From positions 1-5,093 of the forward strand of contig URJC01000217.1 of NCBI GenBank assembly GCA_900548135.1: a stretch of DNA of 5,093 bases, written 5' to 3'. The position numbers were made by a program, and so were the translations under genes. The notes under the pieces are model-generated. The model was not told the origin of the DNA. It saw only the letters and a program-made list of their open reading frames with translations, and did not search any database. Within the stretch, counting starts at the first letter, position 1, and every line of letters starts with the position of its first letter. This DNA is from an uncultured Odoribacter sp. (GTDB taxonomy: Bacteria; Bacteroidota; Bacteroidia; Bacteroidales; Marinifilaceae). Below are positions 1-5,093 of the stretch, piece after piece.

Positions 1-40
1 TAATAGACATTTGCGATTATGTGATATTTTGAGATAGCAC

Positions 41-65
41 AGGTTCGAGAGCCTCTCTCTCCGCA
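41..65 (+). other. tRNA-Ser 3'-end-like sequence (tRNA remnant or attachment-site-like)
   Basis: The stretch contains a T-loop-like GGTTCGAGAGCC followed by TCTCTCC, G and CA. This matches the usual acceptor 3' strand, discriminator G and partial CCA of bacterial serine tRNAs, and an intrinsic terminator starts 8 nt later, as after many tRNA genes. However, the T-arm is not canonical: only about 3-4 pairs form around a loop of unusual size. Positions 1-40 are A/T-rich and do not fold into an anticodon or variable arm that I can recognise. It may be a tRNA-derived remnant left by integration of an element, the end of another structured RNA whose body lies left of the window, or chance. I do not call a functional tRNA. 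Confidence 0.3.
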
Positions 66-72
66 AAGGATC

Positions 73-103
73 AAAGAGTTAGCAATAAGCTAACTCTTTT
101 TCT
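73..103 (+). terminator. Intrinsic terminator of an upstream (off-window) transcript
   Basis: An 11-bp perfect stem, AAAGAGTTAGC (73-83) with GCTAACTCTTT (89-99), encloses a 5-nt AATAA loop and runs into a T-rich tail (TTTTTCT). The A-run on the left arm could make it bidirectional, but no minus-strand gene ends here. It most likely ends a plus-strand transcript entering from the left, perhaps an RNA gene given the tRNA-like end just before it. It separates that transcript from the CoA-transferase gene. Confidence 0.8.
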
Positions 104-139
104 ATTTATGATAAATTGGGCACTTTTTATTTAATAACC

Positions 140-170
140 TTTCACGTTTTATTTTTATTCGTTACCTTCG
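140..170 (+). promoter_or_regulatory. Candidate Bacteroidetes sigma-A-type promoter for the CoA-transferase gene
   Basis: TTTC at 140-143 and TACCTTCG at 163-170 each differ by one base from the Bacteroidetes -33 (TTTG) and -7 (TAnnTTTG) elements. Their 19-nt spacing is within the usual range. A start about 7 nt downstream, near 177, would give a leader of roughly 36 nt before the ATG at 213. The position between a strong terminator and the first codon supports a promoter somewhere here. The exact boxes are a by-eye match. Confidence 0.4.
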
Positions 171-188
171 CATTGTTTGTACAGTAAG

Positions 189-205
189 TATTTTAATCTA
201 AAATA
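189..205. promoter_or_regulatory. A/T palindrome in the 5' leader
   Basis: TATTTTA (189-195) and TAAAATA (199-205) form a perfect 7-bp inverted repeat with a 3-nt ATC spacer, ending 7 nt before the start codon at 213. It could be a repressor or activator half-site pair, or a weak leader hairpin near the ribosome entry site. It is made only of A and T in an A/T-rich leader, so chance is a real alternative. No known operator consensus is matched. Confidence 0.25.
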
Positions 206-212
206 ACACAAT

Positions 213-1520
213 ATGTATCAAGGAATAAAAACAGTATCATTTGAAGAAGCTGTAAAGGTTGTGAAATCGGGAGACCGGATTCATATCCACAGTGTAGCCT
301 GCGCACCACAAGGGTTAATACAGGCTCTTTGTGCCCGCGGACGTGCCGGCGAACTCAAAAACATCAAATTGCAACATTTGCACACCGAAGGCAGTGCCCC
401 CTATGCAGAACAGGAATTTGAAGGAGTATTCCAACTGGAATCTTTTTTTGTGGGTAAGAATGTGCGCAAACCGACCCAAGAAGGATGGGCTGACTATATC
501 CCCGTTCATTTGAGTGAAACACAGAAACTCATCCGTATGGGAATCACACCGGTTGATGTTGCCATGATCCAGGTATGTCCTCCGGACAAACACGGTTACG
601 TTTCTATGGGTACTTCAGTTGATGCCACTTTAGCTGCCGTACAAAATGCCAAGACAGTCATTGCCGTGATCAACCCGAACGTTCCGAGGGCCTGGGGAGA
701 TGCAATCATCAAATTATCCGATATCGACATTTTCTGCGAAGACAACACACCGCTGATTGAAGCTAAACCGGCCCAACCTTCTGAGCAAGACATCAAGATC
801 GGTAAATACTGTGCTGAATTGATCGAAGACGGTGCTTGCCTGCAAATGGGTATCGGGGCAATTCCGAATGCCGTTTTATCACAACTGGGAAACCACAAGA
901 ATCTGGGTATCCATACTGAAATGTTTGCTGACGGTGTGTTGCCCCTGTACTATAAAGGGGTGATCAACAACCTGAATAAAAAATACGATAAAGGTAAAAT
1001 TGTCTCAACCTTCCTGATGGGTTCCAAAGAAGTATATGACTTTATTGATGACAATCCTGCAGTGGCCATGATGGATGTAGGTTATACCAACGACCCGTGT
1101 ATTATTGCCCAACAACCCAAAATGACAGCTATCAATTCTGCTCTCTCTATTGATTTGACCGGACAGGTGAATGCAGATTCATTAGGCTGTAAATTCTATA
1201 GTGGTTGCGGGGGACAATTGGACTTCATCCGTGGAGCCGCAGCCAGCGAAGGGGGAAAGCCAATTATTGCCATGCCTGCTGTTACGGCTAAAGGAGTCAG
1301 CAAAATCTCTCCGACCTTGTTGAATGGAGCAGGAGTAGTTACTACCCGTTTTGACGTTCATTATGTTGTAACCGAATACGGTGCTGTTGACCTTTATGGC
1401 AAAACCATGCAGGATCGTGCAAAAGCGCTGATCTCCATTGCTGCACCACAATGCCAGGAAGAACTGGATAAGGCTGCATTTGAGCGTTTTGGCAGTCATT
1501 ATCATTTTGTTACAAAATAA
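213..1520 (+). CDS. Acetyl-CoA hydrolase/transferase family CoA-transferase, 4-hydroxybutyrate CoA-transferase-like
   Basis: This 435-residue cytoplasmic enzyme of the class I acyl-CoA:carboxylate CoA-transferases moves CoA between an acyl-CoA and a carboxylate (typically acetate) through a glutamyl-CoA thioester. The N-terminal acetyl-CoA hydrolase/transferase domain spans about residues 1-185 and the C-terminal domain about 265-425. GIGAIPNAV (213-221) is the family CoA/oxyanion motif. HTEMFADG follows, with the likely catalytic glutamate E236, and GCGGQLDF lies at 331-338. Length and motifs fit 4-hydroxybutyrate CoA-transferase (AbfT/Cat2). Butyryl-CoA:acetate CoA-transferase and succinate or propionate CoA-transferases are close relatives, so the substrate is not settled by eye. 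In anaerobic Bacteroidales this enzyme takes part in routes from succinate/4-hydroxybutyrate to butyrate. The ATG at 213 is preceded by A/T-rich sequence without a Shine-Dalgarno, normal for the phylum. It appears monocistronic: no partner dehydrogenase or dehydratase gene adjoins it, and a long stem-loop follows the stop. Confidence 0.9.
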   Translation: MYQGIKTVSFEEAVKVVKSGDRIHIHSVACAPQGLIQALCARGRAGELKNIKLQHLHTEGSAPYAEQEFEGVFQLESFFVGKNVRKPTQEGWADYIPVHLSETQKLIRMGITPVDVAMIQVCPPDKHGYVSMGTSVDATLAAVQNAKTVIAVINPNVPRAWGDAIIKLSDIDIFCEDNTPLIEAKPAQPSEQDIKIGKYCAELIEDGACLQMGIGAIPNAVLSQLGNHKNLGIHTEMFADGVLPLYYKGVINNLNKKYDKGKIVSTFLMGSKEVYDFIDDNPAVAMMDVGYTNDPCIIAQQPKMTAINSALSIDLTGQVNADSLGCKFYSGCGGQLDFIRGAAASEGGKPIIAMPAVTAKGVSKISPTLLNGAGVVTTRFDVHYVVTEYGAVDLYGKTMQDRAKALISIAAPQCQEELDKAAFERFGSHYHFVTK

Positions 1521-1529
1521 TAAACCCTA

Positions 1530-1597
1530 AGTGCTAATGTGATAGGGAGGTGAATGCAATTGCCTTATATTTTCCCTGCAACATTAGCACTGTTTTT
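1530..1597 (+). terminator. Long stem-loop terminator after the CoA-transferase gene
   Basis: AGTGCTAATGT (1530-1540) pairs perfectly over 11 bp with ACATTAGCACT (1581-1591), followed by GTTTTTA. After a 3/3-nt internal loop, AGGGA (1544-1548) pairs with TCCCT (1573-1577). The apical part contains the self-complementary GCAATTGC (1556-1563). It begins 9 nt after the stop codon at 1518-1520, and its T-run fits intrinsic termination. The arm is much longer than a minimal terminator, and dgt starts only 27 nt after the structure, so partial read-through into dgt is possible. Its 103-nt intergenic setting holds no other gene; a weak TATATTTT (1566-1573) resembles a -7 box but lacks a good -33. 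Confidence 0.7.
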
Positions 1598-1623
1598 ATC
1601 AACAGCATTTTAAACAAAGTATT

Positions 1624-2979
1624 ATGATGGATTGGAATCAACTCATATCGGCCCACCGTTATCATCCGGGAAATACGACTTCTCTATTTCATTCCCATGA
1701 CCGCTCACAGTTCCAACGGGACTACGACCGATTGATTTTTTCATCTCCTTTCCGCCGTTTACAAAACAAGACTCAGGTTTTTCCTTTACCAGGTAACATT
1801 TTTGTACACAATCGCCTGACTCACAGCCTGGAGGTTGCAAGTGTCGGACGTTCACTGGGAAACAAAATCAGCCAGTTTCTAAAACAACGCCAAGTAAAAA
1901 TTGACAATCCCGATTTACTGGAAGAAATCGGTACAATTGTCAGTACCGGTTGTTTAGCCCATGATCTGGGCAATCCCCCGTTTGGACATTCAGGAGAAGA
2001 AGCTATTTCTTACTTCTTCAGTGAAGGTGAAGGTCTGTACTTTAAGAAATTACTTTCCGATGAAGAATGGAACGACCTAAGCCATTTCGAAGGCAATGCC
2101 AATACTTTCCGGTTACTGACTCACAGTTTTAACGGACGCCGTCCCGGAGGATATACGATGACCTATACCACTTTAGCCGCCATTGTCAAATATCCTTTTG
2201 AATCTACAAAAGCTAATCCCAAAGGATTTAAATACGGCTTTTTCCAAAGTGAGAAGTCGATTTACAAACAAGTAGCCGATGAATTAGGAATCTCCAAACT
2301 TGCCGATCATCCTCTCCAATATGCCCGACATCCGCTGGTGTATCTGGTTGAAGCAGCCGACGATATCTGCTACCAAATTATGGATATTGAAGACTCACAC
2401 AAATTACGCATTCTTTCTTATGATGAAACTGTCAGTATCCTCGAAAGTTTTTATGACAGGAACACCGACAAGGAGGACCTGAAAATCATTGCCCGGACCT
2501 TTAAAGTTGTCACAGACAAAAATGAACGCATTGCCTTTCTAAGAGCCGGAATCATTAATAAACTCATCAATGCCTGTGCCGGTGTATTTTGCCAGAACTA
2601 CGAGGCAATTATGGCAGGAGAATATTCCAGCCCCTTGATTAAACAAGTCGACGGCACCAATAAAGAGGCTTACGATGCTTGTACAAAATTGGCTTACGAA
2701 CGGATCTACCATACCAATATGGTAACTCAAATTCAAATCGCCGGTTTCAAAATCCTCGGGACAATCCTCAAAGAATACACCGACGCAGTGTTAAAGCCAG
2801 AAACTTATTATGCCCGGAACATCTTATCAGTCATGCCGGAGCAATACAAGGTAAGCAAAGAAGATTCTATGTACACCAAAATCCAGACTGTAGTAGATTA
2901 TGTTTCCGGGATGACTGATTCTTATGCCCTCAATTTATACCGGAAAATCAAGGGGATCGATCTGCCTGAGATCAAATAA
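1624..2979 (+). CDS. dgt: Deoxyguanosinetriphosphate triphosphohydrolase (dGTPase)
   Basis: This 451-residue cytoplasmic HD-domain metalloenzyme hydrolyses dGTP to deoxyguanosine and tripolyphosphate, limiting the dNTP pool. The metal-binding set is visible: H67 in HNRLTHSLEV, H113-D114 in LAHDLGNPPFGHSGEE, and D246 in EAADDICYQ. H122 and E125 correspond to the catalytic His/Glu pair of E. coli Dgt. The N-terminal DYDRLIFSSPFRRLQNKTQV (33-52) and FEGNANTFRLL (155-165) are also characteristic of dGTPases. The protein is shorter than the E. coli enzyme (about 505 residues), as usual in Bacteroidetes. Two ATGs are adjacent; the second, at 1627 (MDWNQL), matches the typical family start, so the true protein may be 450 residues. 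It has no operon partner: it lies 103 nt after the CoA-transferase and faces mltD convergently. Its promoter is unclear and may lie within the preceding stem-loop region, or dgt may rely on read-through. Confidence 0.93.
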   Translation: MMDWNQLISAHRYHPGNTTSLFHSHDRSQFQRDYDRLIFSSPFRRLQNKTQVFPLPGNIFVHNRLTHSLEVASVGRSLGNKISQFLKQRQVKIDNPDLLEEIGTIVSTGCLAHDLGNPPFGHSGEEAISYFFSEGEGLYFKKLLSDEEWNDLSHFEGNANTFRLLTHSFNGRRPGGYTMTYTTLAAIVKYPFESTKANPKGFKYGFFQSEKSIYKQVADELGISKLADHPLQYARHPLVYLVEAADDICYQIMDIEDSHKLRILSYDETVSILESFYDRNTDKEDLKIIARTFKVVTDKNERIAFLRAGIINKLINACAGVFCQNYEAIMAGEYSSPLIKQVDGTNKEAYDACTKLAYERIYHTNMVTQIQIAGFKILGTILKEYTDAVLKPETYYARNILSVMPEQYKVSKEDSMYTKIQTVVDYVSGMTDSYALNLYRKIKGIDLPEIK

Positions 2980-3000
2980 ATCAGGCTTCAGACAAAAAAT

Positions 3001-3033
3001 AAATCCCTGTAACCAGGATGATCACAGGGATTT
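3001..3033. terminator. Convergent terminator between dgt and mltD
   Basis: AAATCCCTGT (3001-3010) and ACAGGGATTT (3024-3033) form a perfect 10-bp stem with a 13-nt loop. Read on the minus strand, the hairpin is followed by ATTTTTTG, a good T-tail for ending the DUF5683-mltD operon. Read on the plus strand, the tail is GATTTATAT, weaker but plausible for ending dgt. It lies 21 nt after the dgt stop and 18 nt after the ancestral mltD stop at 3052. Confidence 0.75.
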
Positions 3034-3051
3034 GATTTATATCAAGCACTT

Positions 3052-3153
3052 TCAAATCTTAATTTTGAGTTTTTTACCAGGCTGAATGCCTTTCGCATCC
3101 CGTTCCGAAAGTCCGTTCCATTTCATAATATCCCGGTCAGAAACCCCTGGGTA
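3052..3153 (-). pseudogene. Out-of-frame remnant of the last LysM repeat of mltD
   Basis: On the minus strand from 3153, a frame different from the annotated mltD end reads YPGVSDRDIMKWNG, continues through GIQPGKKLKI and stops at TGA 3054-3052. This is the second half of a LysM repeat: the 'KYPGVS..DI..WNG' helix-turn and the closing 'PG..L.I' strand. The first strand of the same repeat, EFVYYTVRKGE, is in the mltD frame directly before it. The LysM core that normally joins them (the equivalent of TLWSIAKK after KGD) is absent. The segment is not expected to be translated unless frameshifting occurs. Its coding quality shows that mltD formerly, or in the true genome sequence, ended at 3052. 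Confidence 0.8.
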
Positions 3154-4603
3154 CTTTTTCTCCCTTCCGAACCGTATAATACACAAACTCCCCATCAACA
3201 GTTGTCACCTTCGGAGCAGACACTGTATTATCCACTTTACCGGTATAATTAGCTTTATTCTTATATTGGGCCACTTTCTTTTCCGGCACATAAATCACCA
3301 ATTTTTGCCCGGGACGGATTGTCATTTTTTTATTCAGATTATTCCAATACTTCAAATCCGCCAAACGGACATTAAATTTCATGGCAATCCCTCCGGGTAC
3401 ATCGCCTGATTTGACGGTATATACCAAACGGGCACGTCCTTCAGCCCCCAAAGCCTGAGCATGTACTTTTATACGCGCTCTCGGGTCTGCTGTACGGTCA
3501 TTATCATTAAAATACTTTGACCGGTTACATGCAAAGATAGAATCCTGATTATCAATGAAACCATTGACATGGCTATAAGGCATACGCAAGGCATAGCATC
3601 TGCCCAAACCAGCAGGAATCACATCCAAGCGGTATTGAGGATTCAAATCCCGCAATTGCTCCACCGACAAATCCAATTTAGCTGCAATCTGCTCAAAATG
3701 CAAAGGATCATTCACCATGATGCTGTCACACATTGTCGGCAGACTAGGCTCCAACGGATAAATTCCATGCTCTTTATGATAACGGAAAACATAATTGGCT
3801 GCGATAAATGCCGGTACATATCCCCGGGTTTCTTTCGGCAAATGAAAATAAATATCCCAATAATTCTTCTTCCCACCCGAACGGCGAATAGCCTTATTGA
3901 CATTTCCCGGACCACAATTATAAGCAGCGATTACCAAGATCCAATCCTCATAAATAGCATAAAGATCATTCAGATACCTCACAGCAGCTTTTGTTGCCAG
4001 ATAAGGATCCCGCCGCTCATCTACAAATGAATTAATCTCCAGTTTATACATCTTACCGGTAGAATACATAAACTGCCACAATCCGCAAGCTCCGGCCCTG
4101 GACAAGGCTCGGGGATTCAAGGCACTTTCAATCACAGGCAAACATCTTAACTCCAAGGGCATACACTCAGCGTCCAAGGCTTCCTCAAAGATAGGAAAAT
4201 AATACTCGCTCAAACCCAGCATATTCGCCACCTGAAAACGTTTCTTCACCGTATACATCTCTATAAAATTACGTACAATCCCATTGTAAGAAAGAGGAAT
4301 AGCCGATTGCATAGAATCCAGACGAGCCAGATAAAGAGAATCACTACAAACCGGCAGATTCTTACAACTTTCAGCCATAAAGACAGAATCCACATAATCA
4401 ACAGAATCCCGCTTACTGGCGTACCAAGAGGTGTAATAATAATCTAACTGATCCAAAAATGACTGAGGGATAGAATCTTCAATAACCCGTTCTTGGTTAT
4501 CCCCATGATCCACCACCTCCAACGAATCCCTGATCATTACACTCATGCCCCATGCTCCGCTTACCGAAAGGCTGAAGACCATCAACACAAAAAAACGTAC
4601 CAT
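3137..4603 (-). CDS. mltD: MltD-like membrane-bound lytic murein transglycosylase, C-terminus frameshifted
   Basis: This envelope enzyme would cleave the MurNAc-GlcNAc bond of peptidoglycan to give 1,6-anhydroMurNAc ends. Residues 1-19 (MVRFFVLMVFSLSVSGAWG) look like a Sec signal peptide with no lipobox cysteine, so export is expected but lipid anchoring is not evident. An Asp/Ser-rich linker leads to the GH23/SLT domain at about 105-275: catalytic E159 in LPVIESALNP, then GACGLWQFM (171-179), and AAYNCGPGNV (226-235). Residues about 295-342 resemble a degenerate LysM-like module (DPLHFEQIAAKLDLSVEQL..LNP). A clear LysM repeat follows at about 394-439 (YTVKSGD...PGQKLVIYVP). A second LysM starts at about 474 (YYTVRKGE) but the frame ends after six further residues (KVPRGF), while the rest of the repeat lies out of frame to 3052. 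The 488-residue product keeps all catalytic parts and probably works, with weaker glycan binding. It is the second gene of an operon, 25 nt after DUF5683. Confidence 0.88.
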   Translation of the reverse strand: MVRFFVLMVFSLSVSGAWGMSVMIRDSLEVVDHGDNQERVIEDSIPQSFLDQLDYYYTSWYASKRDSVDYVDSVFMAESCKNLPVCSDSLYLARLDSMQSAIPLSYNGIVRNFIEMYTVKKRFQVANMLGLSEYYFPIFEEALDAECMPLELRCLPVIESALNPRALSRAGACGLWQFMYSTGKMYKLEINSFVDERRDPYLATKAAVRYLNDLYAIYEDWILVIAAYNCGPGNVNKAIRRSGGKKNYWDIYFHLPKETRGYVPAFIAANYVFRYHKEHGIYPLEPSLPTMCDSIMVNDPLHFEQIAAKLDLSVEQLRDLNPQYRLDVIPAGLGRCYALRMPYSHVNGFIDNQDSIFACNRSKYFNDNDRTADPRARIKVHAQALGAEGRARLVYTVKSGDVPGGIAMKFNVRLADLKYWNNLNKKMTIRPGQKLVIYVPEKKVAQYKNKANYTGKVDNTVSAPKVTTVDGEFVYYTVRKGEKVPRGF

Positions 4604-4628
4604 CCTATTTAGACTTATTGATTATTTA

Positions 4629-5093
4629 TTAAAAATTTATCGTTAAGGTTAACCCTATACTTCCTCCGCTTATCGGACTATAAGAAGAAGAAGGGTTGAG
4701 GTGAAAACTCAGGTTATCATCTATTTCAAAATCATAAAAATGAGCATACACGGTAGCATCAATAATATTGACCGCATAAATAGCAGCCATAACAATATAG
4801 CACAAATCCCGGTTTCGTTTAAAATTCGTTTTCCGGTTATTCAACGTATTTTTAAACCATGTCTTCCCCGACTCCGTTTGCAAATAAGGGTCAGTTTCTA
4901 CATCAAAACTCTTAGGAATTTTATCCCAGGCGGGATTCTGAGGATAAGGCGTATCCGGATTTTTGGCCAGGGCATCGGTATACTGCACCCATTCCACATA
5001 AGCATCCTTATATTCCTTAAAGCGTTTTTGATTCCATATAATACCATACAAATCCGCAGCAATCCCACCATACAGGATAGGCACTTTCCACCA
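4629..5093 (-). CDS. DUF5683 domain protein, C-terminal part (gene runs off the right edge)
   Basis: The frame is open to the window edge: codons for WWKV precede PILYGGIAADLYG, so the start lies beyond 5093 and the GTG at 5084-5082 is internal. The visible 154 residues match the C-terminal part of DUF5683 proteins of Bacteroidetes: a hydrophobic segment (WKVPILYGGIAADLYGIIW), a charged, Tyr-rich region, then NRDLCYIVMAAIYAVNIIDA, a probable membrane-associated segment, and VYAHFYDFEIDDNLS. The end, GLTLTINF with a terminal Phe, is of the kind seen on outer-membrane strands, but location is unproven. The function is unknown. From my knowledge of Bacteroides genomes, this gene usually sits between parB and the MltD-like transglycosylase. 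Here it likewise precedes mltD, so parA-parB may lie just right of the window. The 25-nt gap implies co-transcription. Confidence 0.8.
   Translation of the reverse strand, partial: WWKVPILYGGIAADLYGIIWNQKRFKEYKDAYVEWVQYTDALAKNPDTPYPQNPAWDKIPKSFDVETDPYLQTESGKTWFKNTLNNRKTNFKRNRDLCYIVMAAIYAVNIIDATVYAHFYDFEIDDNLSFHLNPSSSYSPISGGSIGLTLTINF

Noticed and set aside
1..65. A complete tRNA-Ser gene truncated by the left edge
   Set aside because: The acceptor 3' strand fits, but the T-stem does not pair and the preceding 40 nt show no anticodon or variable arm, so only a tRNA-like end is reported.
2964..2986. GCCTGA / TCAGGC hairpin spanning the dgt stop codon
   Set aside because: There are only 6 bp, no T-run follows on the plus strand, and a much better terminator is present at 3001-3033. 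Probably chance.
3086..3409. 107-codon plus-strand open frame over the mltD 3' end
   Set aside because: It is antisense to the LysM region, has low-complexity composition and no plausible promoter or family. The LysM signals on the minus strand explain the coding bias.
3569..4030. 153-codon open frame on the plus strand inside mltD
   Set aside because: It lies wholly antisense to the conserved SLT and linker region of mltD and has no recognisable family features. The minus-strand frame carries clear catalytic motifs, so this is a shadow.
4600..4612. AGG just before the mltD ATG as a Shine-Dalgarno
   Set aside because: It abuts the start codon directly, with no spacing for ribosome binding, and Bacteroidetes genes seldom use Shine-Dalgarno sequences.
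5082..5084. GTG as the start of the DUF5683 gene
   Set aside because: The frame continues upstream to the window edge with WWK, which fits the family's internal sequence, so the true start lies outside.

Overview
The window looks like chromosomal DNA of an anaerobic Bacteroidales bacterium. Three things suggest this: no Shine-Dalgarno sequences before A/T-rich starts, a promoter-like element of the Bacteroidetes TTTG / TAnnTTTG type, and Bacteroidetes-type genes (a DUF5683 protein followed by an MltD-like transglycosylase with LysM repeats, and a dGTPase of the form found in that phylum). A butyrate-forming lineage such as Odoribacteraceae or Porphyromonadaceae would fit the CoA-transferase, but the genus is inference.

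Layout. Positions 1-212 hold no protein gene. They contain a sequence resembling the 3' end of a serine tRNA (about 41-65), a clear intrinsic terminator (73-101), and a probable promoter plus an A/T palindrome before the first gene. A plus-strand acyl-CoA:carboxylate CoA-transferase (213-1520) follows, closed by a long stem-loop (1530-1596), and then a plus-strand dGTPase gene, dgt (1624-2979). A shared convergent terminator (3001-3033) separates dgt from a minus-strand operon entering from the right edge: the 3' part of a DUF5683 gene (4629-5093, open at the edge), 25 nt, then an mltD-like lytic transglycosylase gene (3137-4603).

The most notable observation is that mltD is broken near its 3' end. 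The reading frame stops at 3137, inside what should be the last LysM repeat. The rest of that repeat lies intact in another frame (3153 down to 3052), ending 18 nt before the terminator hairpin. Compared with the LysM consensus, about 20 nt are missing at an A-run. This is either a natural deletion or an assembly/sequencing error. The catalytic domain and the preceding LysM repeat are intact.

The genes do not form one pathway: CoA-ester metabolism, dNTP pool control and cell-wall remodelling sit side by side. I see no novel multi-gene system, CRISPR array, insertion sequence or phage gene in this window.
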